From Mesaphorura yosii (lineage: Eukaryota; Arthropoda; Collembola; Poduromorpha; Tullbergiidae): 64,000 nucleotides of DNA. Both the position numbers and the translations under genes were made by a program. The stretch lies in assembly GCA_009869945.1 (NCBI GenBank), contig WIXG01000172.1, forward strand, positions 98,762-162,761. Reading direction: 5' to 3'. Shown here in pieces: positions 12,270 through 25,044 of this stretch; position 1 is the first letter of the stretch, and each line of letters begins with the position of its first letter. Under the pieces are notes generated by a model. That model saw only the letters and a list, made by a program, of their open reading frames with translations, had not been told where the DNA came from and made no database searches.

Positions 12270-14714
12270 ATGGAAGCGACCAGACGCCTGAATGTAAAGA
12301 AACAAACCTTAGACGACGCGTACGCTGCACCAGCGAATTTTCTGGAGATTGATGTCATAAATCCAGTAAGTGAAATATTTATTACAAATGTTAGTAAGTA
12401 AACGTATGAGTAACTAATAAGTGAAATAATAAGCAACCCAGACTGAAACAGTAAGTAATTGAAACCTTACATTAACCTAATCTTTCTTGAGCACGTAATA
12501 GTCGATTTTAAGCTGCTTGTTTGGTTTAGGCTTTCCATGTTCATGTTCCGATCTGCTCTAGCTCTCCAACCGCTCTGTATTTCGGGTTTCCGAGTAGTGT
12601 GTAAGCAGGGGTAGTATTTTAGTCCGCATTCATCCCAGGAGACAAAATAGGGGCAGTTGTTCGGCAGCTGATTTAGCGGTTGCAAATTCTTGTAAAGTCA
12701 TTCCCTGTTTACGGCCATTCTTCTCGATTTTAATTAACCATGACGAAACGGCACGTATTTTCATGATGTTGATAGGTGGAGGAGTATCCCAAGAAAAGTT
12801 GATATCCCAATGTACACCAGTAAGTCGTAATTAGTATTCCATTTGGACCTCATGAACTTCCAGACATTGTCCAACGCAACCGTAGGCAACATCAGCAGAA
12901 AATATACTGTTCGTTTGCGAGTGTTACTGGCATTGCTCGGGGCCGACATCATGACTTTGAAGTCCCTCTTCACACCTTCAGTGTCGACCGGAAGCGGTCC
13001 ATTTTCTTGTGAGTTGAAGATGATGCTTGGGCACGGTTTAATTGGACGGAGAGGCTATTGTCTTTAATCTTCTGCAATTTTGCCTGGTACCTGCGTCATT
13101 TCAAGACCTGTTTTAATATTTCTCCTAGTCATAATGTTTGTAGTATTTTTCGTTGGTATACTTACGAGCTCACGCTTGTTTCCATTCAGTTGTGCCTTAA
13201 GTTCTGGGAAATGGCGCTTAACATGAAGTATCATAAGATTTTGATTGGCGATTTTAGTCGAGAAGCTGCACTTAACCCCATTCGCGACCACTTCACAAAT
13301 CAGTGCTTTTATCTTTGGAGTAGTGGTGGTTGTATGAACCTTGTAATTGTGATTTACCTGGTTGGGCCATCCTTATGAAAATTAGGATACAGAAGCTGCT
13401 CGTAGATTTATTCACTAAATAACAAGTAGTACTGAATTAATATTAATGCACCGGGCCTGAACAGACAGACGCGCAGAGTAATGAAGATTAATCTTCAGCT
13501 GAAAATTGGTTCAGAGAACTTTGTTTTTCATATTCTTCACACAATCACTCCATTCTTTCAATTCTCCATTCATTCATCCAAGAATGTTCATTTCGAATTC
13601 AATCACTTGCGAATTCATTTTAAAAAGTTTGCGTATATTCGAGAAGCATATCCATTTTATTATATCATGTTTGTGTTTGTTACAGGTCACGCATGGAATT
13701 GGAAACAAGCGATACTCAGACTATGAAGTCAGGCTGAGGGTAAGTTCTAATTGAACGCTTCAAAGATAGAGTAGACGCCATAAATTTCAATTTAGCCATC
13801 CAGTCGGGTCCATCTTCCGCGGCTAGTTTTGAACTCATGCTTTAGAAGGTTGAAAGAATTTACAAGAAAAAATAGTTATATTATTGAGGAGCTTGAAACG
13901 ATTGAGGTTGAGTGTCTCAACTTGAGAATTGAATTGGCCTAAGAATCGGGCGGAAGCCAAGAGCCGGATGACAGATAAGAAAGAACCGAGTAAGAAAATT
14001 AAGAATTATGAACTGATTACAGAAGTATTTGCGTATGCTCGTTGAGCTCAATCCATTGATTGAGATCTAGGAATTTTGGGATAATGCTCTGACAGTTCTG
14101 ATTCTGGTAACCTTTTAAGTTTTTACTTGTTTTGCTTTAGACTAACCTACCTGTATTCCGGATTAAGGAATCTTCTGTACGGAGGAGGTAAAATAATGAC
14201 AAAGTCCATTTCCATCAAGGTTTTACTGCAGGAATCTTCTTATTTAATTGCAACTTTTGTTAATTGCTCCAGGTACTCAGATTTCGAATGGCTTCGGGGA
14301 GAGCTGGAAAGAGACTCAAAAATTGTCGTGCCCCCACTTCCGTCGAAAGCGTGGAAGAGACAATTGCCATTCAGGTATTCGCAATTTGCTTAATGGGTTT
14401 GTTGGTTGTTGGATCGCATGTTAAATTGCGATGGTGCCGTGTCTCTTGCAGATCTGATGAAGGAATTTTCGACGAAGATTTCATTGAGGACCGGAGAAAA
14501 GGACTAGAAATATTTGTCAACAAGTATGACATCGAAAATACTTTCTGCTTTGTCCAGTTCACGGCATTTCACCTTGAAAACACTACTTTTATTTCCTGCT
14601 TTCAGAATTGCCGGACATCCTTTGGCTCAGAACGAAAAGTGTCTGCATATGTTTCTTCAAGACCCAATCATCGATAAAAACTACGTTCCCGGAAAGATGA
14701 GGAACGTACAGTGA
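12270..14714 (+). CDS. SNX3/SNX12-type sorting nexin (PX-domain protein)
   Basis: Six exons: 12270-12365, 13686-13739, 14141-14187, 14273-14374, 14452-14523 and 14606-14714 (TGA), all in phase, 159 residues against about 162 for vertebrate SNX3. The family binds phosphatidylinositol 3-phosphate on early endosomes and works with retromer in recycling cargo such as Wntless. The N-terminus reads TRRLNVKKQTLDDAY then NFLEIDVINP. The PX domain contains RRRYSDFEWLRGELERDSK (the basic lipid-contact motif), VVPPLPSKAWKRQLPFR (the conserved Pro-rich loop), the basic segment EDRRKGLEIFVNKIAGHPLA and the C-terminal HMFLQDPIIDKNYVPGK. Intron 1 (1320 bp) is unusually long for the gene and carries antisense coding-like segments. 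Possible poly(A) signals are at 14907-14912 and 14957-14962. Confidence 0.95.
12477..13370 (-). CDS. Possible multi-exon gene or decayed gene nested antisense in SNX3 intron 1
   Basis: Several adjacent minus-strand stretches read like protein, but the start and all splice joins are unresolved. About 13360-13180: ...VNHNYKVHTTTTPKIKALIC, then a finger-like C-x8-C-x14-H-x3-H segment (VKCSFSTKIANQNLMILHVK RH), ending KREL before a GTAAGT donor. From about 13050 leftward: RPIKPCPSIIFNSQENGPLP, VDTEGVKRDFKVMMSAPSN, then TVYFLLMLPTVALDNVWKFM. About 12810-12640: GVHWDINFSWDTPPPINIMK and a Lys-rich helix-like run. 12557-12477: after a ...GCTAG acceptor, SRSEHEHGKPKPNKQLKID YYVLKKD and stop. The BED/C2H2-like finger suggests a DNA-binding protein or a domesticated or decaying transposase, but no family could be named. 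Low AT-driven chance ORFs cannot be excluded for individual pieces. Confidence 0.35.
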
Positions 14715-16665
14715 ATTGAATGAGCGATGGAATGGAACAATCAGCCCTCCTCCTTCGGACTTTTTTTTTCGATTGTAATAATGTGTAAAAGCGTGGATCA
14801 GGAGCTCTTACATGTTTATTGAATTATTTTTGGGCATTCCAATCAAATAATTGTCCACGTACTACAATTTTCTCGACTTATCCAAGTTTCGGTTAGTAGG
14901 AACTCTAATAAATCCTGAACATTGTTTAGGTTAGTTAATTAATTACATGAAAAGTTAATAAACCAAAAATTCTATGGTCTTGTCATCATTGTGACTTGGA
15001 ATTTCCGAATTCCTAGCTCGGCTGTGGCTACTAGGTAGTTGGCTGTTCGCGCCCGACGCCTGAAGCATCGTTCGTTTCTCATACAAACTAGGATTGAAGA
15101 TATCTGGATGGCGTTCGTAATTTCATTTCCTGATGAGTTGATCGCTTAATTTTACTGCTTGAGCAATTCTTCAAAAAAAAAATTCACTCTTCACCAGGAT
15201 TAACATGAGCTCATTTTTAAGCATGCAACGCACTGAATGACTTGACTGCACATTTTTGCAGGTGATCCCATTCTCGCATGGACGTATTACGAAACAGCGT
15301 GTGAGATTTGAGATCATTAAACGCACTTATGACTCATAAACCTTATGCACATGATGCACTGAATAATTTTTGTGCATGCCTTCATGTTTCTCAGGCTTGC
15401 TCGGTAGTCGACAAGTCGACGCGGCAAGTTCCTCGACTGAGGTAGTAAAATGAAAGTTGGCGAGAGTTTGCTTGAGACGCATTGCGCAGTGTAGTTGTAA
15501 AATTTAATTTGGACTTCGCGTGCTTATGCCATAATGCCGTGCACTGTGCGCCTTCAGCCTCAATTCACTGCTTTAAGATGCATTTCTACCTTTTATACAA
15601 CACTTCCTTCGCTTTCACATTTTGACGTAACAACGTCCATGCCGTGTCCGCAACACAGCGGCGGCTTGCATTACGCTTACGCACTTAATTGTTGGGGAAA
15701 AAAAATGAAATATGGGCATGAGGTAGGCCGAGGGTCTTTGGTAAGACAACATTTGCTAATGTGCATCAGTCTAATCTGAGATTTGGTTCAGTTCTTAGCA
15801 ATTCTGCTGAATTCTCCGAGTTTTGTCTCATTTTACTACTTGTTGTTGCTGAATCTGCCTCGGTTCGTGTTGCGTATTCGTAATTCGTATGCTCATACCA
15901 CGCGACGCGACTAGAAACAAACGCAACAAGCGATTACGACCTGTCATCCGCGTCTGCAGGATCGATGAGTGATTGAATCCATGAATATCGAACACTTTGC
16001 GAGTTGAGGAGTTTTCCGCATTCTTCTGTGTAATCAACACTTGTTCCTAGTTCCTGTACATCGGACCATAAACCTTGATTAATAATTCACACGGCTTACG
16101 TTCAAAAGCCTTGGTGACGCTAAATATCGACGTCGACGTCAAATTTACGATACAAACTGAGCTGGGGAGAACTCATATTGAATATTTGCTTTACGGAACC
16201 GGGGATTATTGGGACAAGACTCTGACGTGTCACAACACGAACAGCCTTGAGGAAGAGAAAAAGAACCCATTTGCGAATTATAAACCCAAACACGTCAAAT
16301 ACCAAAGCTTGACAAGAGCTGGAGGAATTTTGCATTTGCATATAACGGCAACCGGTTTTAAACAATCCACGTTCGCATTTCGCGTACTTCCATCTGCGCT
16401 GGGGCTTGGTTGGTTCCGGCTTTTCATCTTGACAAACGGAGCAGCTGCCACACACGTAGACGACTGTGGAGTGTGGAGTCTCAACTTTCGCTAGGCGTAG
16501 AATCGCAGAGCAAGTCGGTGAGTCATTCATTCAGTTGTTGCTTGCGTGCGAGTCGTCGCACATCAATCTCATAATCAACTATTTTTATTTTTTGTGCGCT
16601 ATGGATTCACATTTCTTGGAATCTGTAGCACGTCGTGTTCGTGTCGTATATTCATCGTTTCGTAA
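14715..16665. other. Intergenic region upstream of the ABCA transporter
   Basis: Contains the SNX3-like 3' UTR (two AATAAA strings at 14907 and 14957). Two overlapping opposite-strand ORFs of about 137 codons near 16075-16530 show no family resemblance and no splice support, and are not called. The promoter of the ABCA gene must lie in the right half; no clear TATA box was found. Confidence 0.5.
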
Positions 16666-19600
16666 ATGAATTGCTGTGATCTGAGCCTAACCAAACCATT
16701 GCTGGAAGGCGGTGATTCACAAAGCAGTAGTGCACATACCAACACAAACAGCGGCCGACGCAGGAAAAAACAGTCGTTCTTTAGTGGTGGGCGGAGGAGG
16801 TTGCGGAGTTCTAGTCTGGGCAATAATTCATACTTCAATAACAACAATACGAAAAGACGAAGCAACAATAGTGGAGACTACTCCGAGTTTGAGTTGGAAG
16901 AGGACGACGACGAAGACGTCGAATTCGTGATGGGGATAAACAAAGGTGAGTTCTGGAGAGAACGGTGACAGTGACAACCAATTGCAGGTGTATTAAAAGC
17001 CTTTATGATGCTTTATGCAAGTCAAATGCTGAGTTACTGTTTGGAGTTGAGACCGGTGTGTGTGAGCTAAAATTAAAGTTGTTCAGGTTGAGGAGCGATG
17101 CACGAAAGAAAGCGAGTGTGCAAACGCTCCCGGCGTCATACCTTCGATTTTCAACCCAAGCGAAGTATCGATTTCGCCTTTCCACAAGCTCTGCATTCTT
17201 GAATAATCTTTAGTTTGAAGAAATATTTCAGTATCATGAAGTTTGTTGCACCCGGCAGCGGGTTACTCACTTCGGGTTCGGGCTGCTCCTTTGCGAATCC
17301 ACGACAGAATCCCTCTATCAAAATCCCCCCGCGACAACGTTACGCTCCTTCGCAATGGTGCATGACTCACGTTTCCCGTCAAGACACAAGAAAATAGTAA
17401 AGGTGCAGGAGAAATGGCAGGCAGATGATCACTCATTTCTCTTTGTTTCCAGAATCATGTATGCTGACCTTCCGGAGGATTTATCTCCTGTTATGGAAGA
17501 ACTTCTTGTTTCGTCGTCGTCACTACATTGTCACTGCGTGCGAAATTATTCTACCAACCCTGTTTGCGATACTCATGGCTTTCATCCGAACGCAAGTACC
17601 TGAAGGACAAAAGGCAGACTTTCCGAATGGGACCACTTATCCGCTAGTCAGCGAAACAGTACGTTGAAGTGGCTCGGCTCAGGCTGTCCGGTTGTCCCAT
17701 GGTCTCGAGTTTAAATACCATTTCCTTCTAATTGTCCATGTTCATAGGCGATGCTAACCAGTACAGGTCACGTATTCTCTTGCCACAATGGCCATGGCTG
17801 CACAATAGCGTATGCTCCGAGAAACGCCCGTGTGGACGATATAATGAACCGAGTGCGAGAACACATTCCTGTATATAGTAGCCGGGAAAAATTTGGTAAG
17901 TCCTTGATTCCTAAAACCTCTCAATGTAATGCCAAGCCAAGTAGCTTGCGACACCAAACCAGGACCAACATTTTAATATACGTGTCAAGTATTGCATGCA
18001 TCCCGACTCGAGTTCTTTGAATTGCAAAAAATTGAGTTGGCCGACTTGGATATCAGATAGTCATGATCGGGAAACTTTCAGCATGTATCATTAGTCATTG
18101 GTGATTAAAATCGTATTTGCGTGCTGGTTTGTGCACACGCAAATCGACCGCGTCTCGCATGTTCAGATTTCCGTACAATGCGTTTAGATGATGAGCATGC
18201 GTGGAAACTCGGGGTAGCATGAGACTTCAGATTATCACCGACTACGGATTATATTGGTCTTGTTGGTTAATTTTTGCATTCGGCCCTGTCATTTAATGCC
18301 GATTAAAGTCCCGTCGGTGTCCAGCTTGGCTTTATCGTCCGGTCCTGATTCTCTTAACTTTCGCATTTGTCACTTCCTGCAGGCCTGATGAGCTTCGAAA
18401 CAGAGGCAGAAATCGAGCTTTACGTGTCGGAGTCTTCTCTCAACAGTACATACGACCATATAAAAGCAGCGGTCGTTTTCACGGGAGGAATACCTGACAC
18501 AAGTTTGCCTTTCGAGTCCAAAATATCATATAAGATACGCTTCGTTGACAATTTCGCGTTGCCGAGCACTGGAGAGCTTGTTGAACGGTTCCAGTTTCCG
18601 GGCCCAGTCGACCGTAAGCCAATTATTGCCTATTGTGCTGGCGCACCGGAGCACGCTAATTTAAATGTGGTGTTTTGCTTTTGCTCGTGTTCACAGAAAA
18701 CATTCTGACGTACGTTGGTGAGGGCTTCTCTGGACTGCAAATTGCCATTGACAAAGTCCTCATAAGCAGTATCACGAATGAAACTCCAGCAGATGTAAGC
18801 CGCATGCCAAATTTTTTCGTATCATGTTCCGCTAGTCACTACAACTGGCGAACTGGCCTGCACTGATTGAATTTCAGATTAATACGCAAGGATTTCCTTA
18901 CCCGCCATTTGTTCGCATTCTTGACTTTAACATGATTTATGGAATCCTGCTCCCACAACTTTTAGTGATTGGATTCATTTTCATCGTGCCGTCAATTATA
19001 CGAAATGTGGTTTCGGAGAAAGAGACCGGAATAAAGGTGTCGGTTCCAGCACTTCCAAATTTCAAGCGCACGCGTTAATTGTGACTAAATGAAATGAACA
19101 GGAACTCATGAAAATGATGGGATTGCCAAATTGGATGCATTGGCTTGGCTGGATGCTGAATTCATTAATTATTCTCGCGCTGAGCGTAACCATCGTCATT
19201 TTTCTCTACTTCATTCCATTTAACGAGAAAACCGGCGCCGTGCTAATTCACAGCGACCCTACGCTGTGGTGGTTTGTGTTGATGCTTTATGCTATGTCGG
19301 CGACATCGTTCTGCTTCTTTGTGTCAGCATTCTTTCAAAGACGTAAGTCATCATTGAGTAAGTTGAATTGATTATGAGGAAATGTTTATTTATTGTTTAT
19401 ATTAAAACAGCAACGCTGGCGATTACGGCTGGAACTGTGCTGTGGTTAGCAAGCTACTATGCAATTTCACAGCCATTGGATCAGAAATATCAAAACCTGG
19501 CTTTTTCGACGAAAATGCTGTCCGCTTTGGCTCCTAACGCGGCTTTGCATTGGGCGATTAAGGCAATGAGTGCGTTGGAAGGAAAAGGTTCGAGAATTTA

Positions 19601-22600
19601 TTCAGAATCTCATGAACCATAATCATGAGCCGAATATCTTCATGTTTAGTAAATGTGTGTGATTGATTTTTCTTCGTATTACAGCGGCTGGGGCAAAGTG
19701 GAGCAACCTCTTTCAACCTTTGAGCTCAATCGATGATCTTTCAGTGGGTTACATGTGCGTCATGTTCGTTGTCGACACAATCATGTACCTGGCATTGACA
19801 ATTTACTTTGAAAACATTATCCCAAGAGAATTTGGTGTCCGAAAGTCGTGGTATTACATTTTCAAGGTGAGTTGTATGTTGAATATTTCATGCACCCGAA
19901 CAAATTACTAGAAAGGAATTAGTTCTTAAGAAGTTTAGGCTGACCTTTAGAAGTAATATGTTTTAGCTTGCGTGTACCATTACGAAGTTCAGGCCATACC
20001 TCTATGACGCTTTAGAAAATGACATGGAAGATTGCTGCATAAAATTGTCACGAAGAAGGCTCACGCGAAAATATGATGTACTACGCTTCTATTTTGCAGC
20101 CATCAACCTGGATTGGCCATAGGAAAATTGGGCCTAGTAGAGCAGCGTCAAGCGAAAGCCGACGAAGAAGCTTTAGTGAAGGCCGACCTGGCTTTGAACC
20201 AGAACAGAATGGACTCGTCCCTGGAGTTGTAATTGATGGACTCACGAAGAAATTCAGCGGTGGAAAGATGGCAGTGGATGGAGTCTGTTTGAAAATGTAT
20301 GACGGAGAAATCATGGCTCTTCTTGGGCACAACGGAGCCGGCAAAACAACGACCATGTCCATGTTAACAGGTAATTGTACTGTCGGTTCTTTCGTCAGTT
20401 AAGATTGTGAGCAGTATCAAGTTACAGTTGAATATGTTCGTAGGACTTTTTGCTCCAACAAGTGGAACAGCCATTGTGCACGGGTACGACATAAACAATT
20501 CGATGGATAAAGTACGACAAAATTTGGGCTTGTGTCCCCAGCATAATATGCTTTTTGACAAGCTAACCGTTGAAGAACACTTGGTATTCTTCGGACGGGT
20601 AAGAAACTGCCTCAATTTGAAATCTTGTGGGTGGTTTGTATGACTAATTCATTACAATGCATATTATAGTTGAAAGGTTTGACTTCGTCACAAGCAAAAG
20701 GAGAAATGAAGTCACTGCTTGAAAAATTACAACTACGCGAAAAGCGCAAAACTCTCTCGGCAGCACTCTCCGGAGGACAGAAGAGGAAGCTGTCACTTGG
20801 AATAGCGTTGATTGGTGGGACCAAGGTAGTAATTCTAGACGAGCCGACTTCGGGAATGGACCCGGAAGCCAGACGCGCGATTTGGGACCTTCTGCTCGAA
20901 ATGCGTGGCGAAAGAACTATAATTCTCACGACGCATTTCATGGAAGAAGCTGATGTCCTTGGAGATAAAATTGCGATAATGGCCGCTGGAAAAGTCAAGT
21001 GTCACGGAACAGCCATGTTCTTGAAGAGATTTTATGGGGCTGGCTACACCTTGAAGATTTCCACAAGTACAAAAGTCGCATCCACAAAAGATAATATCCT
21101 GCAGACCGTGCAGAAATATATCCCCAATGCAAGCTTCAGATTACAACAATCGTCTAACGCTGCAGAAATGGCCATTGTCCTTCCGAGCGAAAACAGGGAC
21201 GCTACAAGACAATTTGCTCCAATGTTCACTGAGCTTACACAAAGAAAGGCGGATCTTGAGATTCAGACTATTGGAATGTCGTTAACTACAATGGACGAAG
21301 TATTCGTAAAGTGAGTGGACAGAAAAGGAACTATAATCAATGCCAAATTAAGATTACACCAATGTGTTGTGGTATAAATATTTTAGGGTTGGAGAACTGG
21401 AGCAAGAAGAGTCGGAACCTGTCTCGAGCAGAATGGAGACGTCCTGTGACGGGACACGTAACGGAGATAGCCCCAATGGTCCACCGCCATGTAAGTTTCA
21501 ACGCTCACAATGCGTCATCAAACTTTTATGATGACTAATTTTATTTACCCCGTACAGTGATCCGCCAGCCTAAAATATCTGGGCTTGCCCTGTCAACTCA
21601 ACAGTTTTGGTGTCTCCTGGTCAAACGATTCCTTTACACTTTGAGAAGACGGACACTCTTCATTAGCCAGTTTGTCATGCCCATTCTGTTGCTGATTTGT
21701 GCAATTGTGCTGAGCAATCGTGGTTTCGTACCGACACAAAACCATCCACCCTTAAAAATGAGTCTTGACGCGTACAAGGATCCAAGAGCACCTTACAGAG
21801 ACACTGATAAGGTAAAAAAAAACACCCGTTTTTACTTGAAGACATTGCAAATTTTTCTCATTTTCAAATTATTGAACACTATTAATTTCAAAATGACCGA
21901 AAGTCAAGCTGATTAGTGCTAACCCACTGATTTTATAAGGATTTTTAACTGACCAGATACTGGAGCACTTGCGGCTACTTGTTTTTTCCAAAATAAACAA
22001 CTCCAGACTTGTTTATTTTGTTCTTGTTTATAAAGATCTCGCGCGGCTGATTTTTTAAACTTGTTTAAAATTTTCGTTGTTTATAAGCAGAAAGTTGTTT
22101 AAAAACAACTGGCGTGTGGTGTACTATTGCTAATGGTTATAAAGGAATGATTTTTTTAGGAAATGGGAAATGCATACGGTAAAATTGTTGGATCGGCTGG
22201 TGTACCCCTGGGCGGTCCAATTATAGACGAGCTAATCCAGTTTGGGAAAGACGATCTAGCCAGTTACCGAGAACGCTACATCGTTGGAGCAGAATTTAAC
22301 AGTTCATCAAATGCAACAGCTTTATTCTCGTCCATTCCTCTTCACGCGTCGCCGCTTGCCATTAACCTCGTCTCCAATGCTATTCTAAACTCGATAGCTG
22401 CAAAAACTGGAAAATCTGACTACTCAATCGAAATGACGGTGCACCCAATGGAGACCAGTACCTACACAATTTTGGAGGCGGCCAAACCCGACCCAATCTT
22501 TGCTACTACATTCGTTCCAATACTGTTTGGAATATTCCTGCCTATTGGTTTGGCACTTTTTGCAGCTACATACATCGTATTTCCTATCGAGGAAAGATTG

Positions 22601-24848
22601 TGCAAGGTAAATGCGCTCAATAACTCACTTGAAATTTCAAGAAGTAATTAACATGTTTTGATTAGGCCAAGCAATTGCAAATGATGACTGGTGTGAATCC
22701 TCTGACGTTCTGGGGATCGTCATTCGTGTGGGACTTCTTTGTGATGACCATCTTGATATGTCTCATGTTGCTGTGTTTCCCGATTTTCCAAGACTTTGGT
22801 GCATTCACTCCGAATGGTGGCGGCGGTGTAATTTTTCTTATCCTCATGGTGTATGGATTCTCAGCGATCTCATTTTCTTATCTGGTCAGCCTCTTTGCCG
22901 GCACAGTTCCGGGCGGATTCTCGCTGGTCACAACCATCCACATATTTACGGGTACATATATTTCAAGTTTTTATCACGGAATCTTCACACCATATTTCAT
23001 TAAGTTTTGTAAATACCAATGTAATAATTTTTATTCACCTGCACCATTCACTACAGGAATGATTATGTCATTGGTTGTGTACATCTTGGAAACAAATGGC
23101 TTGGCTGACAAAACCTGGACTGCGCGCCACATCGGAAGGCTATTTCCAACGTTTGGAGCGTCCGTCTGTTTGATGAGATACACATCGATTGCCACAGCCA
23201 ACAGCCGCTGCAATATCTTGTCCGACAAGGCGAAGGAATTAGTTTGCAATCCTCACTTAACAATTGACCCCACTCTGAGACAGTGCTGTGCAAACTGCGC
23301 AGAATTTGGCAGCTGCTTCGAACCACAAGCATACTTAAAATGGAAAGATGAAAGCCTCAGATTTATGCAAGACGTACCCGGAATTGGGCAAGATCTCTTC
23401 TACCTGTTCCTGATTGGAGTTGTATACAAGATATTGCTTATCATCATTGAGTATGGTGTTCTCAAAGTTGTTCTTGGGATGATTTTCAAGTCAGACAAAG
23501 ATTCGTTTCAATTAACAACTGATGACGAGGATGTCATCAACGAGAAGAGACGTGTTGACGCTCTTGTTAGACAAGGTGAGCTCGAAAAATACCACCGGTG
23601 ACTTGTGCCTTAAATTTAAATTGCGAATAGTTTAAAATGGTCTAATTTTCACAGGTCGAACTGGCGAAGATGTCTTCATTGTTGAAAACTTATGCAAGAG
23701 TTACGGATCCTTTGCTGCCGTCTCAAACTTGAGCTTTGGCGTACATCATTGCGAGTGCTTTGGATTGCTTGGAGTAAACGGAGCCGGCAAGACGACAACG
23801 TTCAGAAGTAAGCGAGCACTGGTAATGGGAGAATGTTTTGTAGTGCTGAAATCTAATACATTGCTGACATATGATTAACTGACAGTGTTGACTGGCGACG
23901 AGATTCGATCCGACGGAAATGTCTATAGCATGATGTACAACTTACTCAGGAATCGAAAGTCATTCCTGGCAAACATTGGCTACTGTCCCCAATTCGATGG
24001 GATCGTCGGGGTGCTGACTGGCCGAGAAATGTTACAGCTGTTTGCAAGATTACGTGGAATTCGTCCCGAATACATTGCGCGTGAAACTGACAAATGGCTG
24101 AATAAGCTTGGACTTACTGAAAGTGGCGACGTTCAGTGTAGAAAGTACAGCGGAGGCATGAAGCGACGTCTGAGCGCGGCGATGGCGATGATTGGAGACA
24201 GTCCGATAATTTTGCTGGATGAGCCTACTTCTGGGGTAGACCCGATAGCAAGAAGACAGTTTTGGGAAGTTATCAACTCGGTCAAGGAAACAGGTCAAGC
24301 CGTGATCCTCACTTCTCACAGTATGGAAGAGTGTGAAGCACTCTGCTCGAGGTTGGGAATCATGGTCAACGGACAGTTTCAGTGCTTGGGTGGAGTGCAG
24401 CATCTGAAGAATAAGTTTGCACAAGGATTCAGCTTGCTGATTAAGCTAAAACCGTCCATTCCGCCAAACTCGCCTGAATTGACAACTCTTTGCCATGATA
24501 TTAGCAATAAGTTCAATCCTTGTGTTCTGAAAGATCGACATCAGGTAACTTACGCTTGCTCAATTACTGTGCCTATTAGAGTGAAAAACAGTTTGATAAA
24601 ATAATTTCATTTTTTTGCAGAACATGTTGCAATATCAAGTGCTCAACACAAACATTCCGTGGGACATGCTCTTTAAGACAATGGAAAGTCTGAGAGATCA
24701 GTATGAAAACCTAATTGAAGACTACTCCGTCAACGAGACGACGCTGGAAGAAGTATTTTTATCCTTCGCCAGGCAGCAGTATCCCGAGCGACAAGCTAAC
24801 GTTTCATTTCTTAAGAAATTAGTGACCTGCCAATGTTGTAGCAAGTAG
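16666..24848 (+). CDS. Full-length ABC transporter, subfamily A (ABCA3-like)
   Basis: Twenty exons, all phase-consistent, about 1812 residues: 16666-16945, 17453-17658, 17748-17895, 18383-18613, 18697-18794, 18878-19036, 19102-19342, 19411-19587, 19685-19866, 20100-20370, 20444-20598, 20670-21310, 21387-21490, 21558-21811, 22160-22606, 22666-22951, 23057-23575, 23655-23807, 23886-24544 and 24621-24848. ABCA proteins move lipids across membranes of the endosome/lysosome system or cell surface. Order: a 93-residue N-terminal extension (twin Cys, Arg/Lys-rich, Asn-rich, acidic), first membrane helix ([18 protein letters not shown]), a short extracellular loop, a helix bundle, NBD1 with Walker [10 protein letters not shown] (about 650), signature LSGGQKRKL and Walker [14 protein letters not shown]. 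Then the second membrane half, NBD2 with [18 protein letters not shown] and [13 protein letters not shown], ending with the family's [18 protein letters not shown]. Intron 22952-23056 is 105 bp, open and in frame: it would add 35 unlikely residues if read through. AATAAA is at 25045-25050. Confidence 0.95.
16946..17452. other. ABCA intron 1 (507 bp)
   Basis: Bounded by G|GTGAGT and TTTCCAG|AA. It separates the unusual N-terminal extension from the first membrane helix. No internal coding segment is supported. A small alternative start exon inside it cannot be excluded. Confidence 0.6.
17896..18382. other. ABCA intron 3 (487 bp)
   Basis: Bounded by G|GTAAGT and CCTGCAG|GC in the first extracellular loop. 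Nothing notable was seen inside. Its length, against about 70 bp for most introns of the gene, leaves room for an overlooked loop exon. Confidence 0.55.
21812..22159. repeat. ABCA intron 14 with two perfect inverted repeats
   Basis: A 348-bp AT-rich intron. It holds a 12-bp perfect inverted repeat, CAAAATAAACAA (21989-22000) against TTGTTTATTTTG (22009-22020), with an 8-bp spacer. A second, AGTTGTTT/AAACAACT, lies at 22093-22110. Direct repeats of TTGTTTAT-like words lie between them. This looks like a small fold-back insertion, but no target duplication was identified. Confidence 0.45.
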
Positions 24849-25044
24849 TGGCTTTGAATCTCATTCACTCTGTCTGGTGCGTATCTCATTTAATTAATTT
24901 AACGTTCCTTTTTTAGTGTTAGCAACTCTTTGCTTAAGAGAATGGTGCCAGATCCTAATTAATTGTGATAATTTTCCTGGCCAGACTTGTATTCGTGTGA
25001 TATTTCTTAGATCTTGTCGTTTATCATTTTTCTATTCACGAGAT

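Noticed and set aside
16075-16530. Two overlapping ORFs of about 137 codons on opposite strands
   Set aside because: No family resemblance, no splice context, and mutual overlap. They lie in the 5' flank of the ABCA gene and look like chance open frames.
20612-20998. 128-codon minus-strand ORF and similar long antisense frames over the ABCA gene (also 24050-24424)
   Set aside because: They are shadows of the strongly constrained nucleotide-binding-domain exons on the plus strand.
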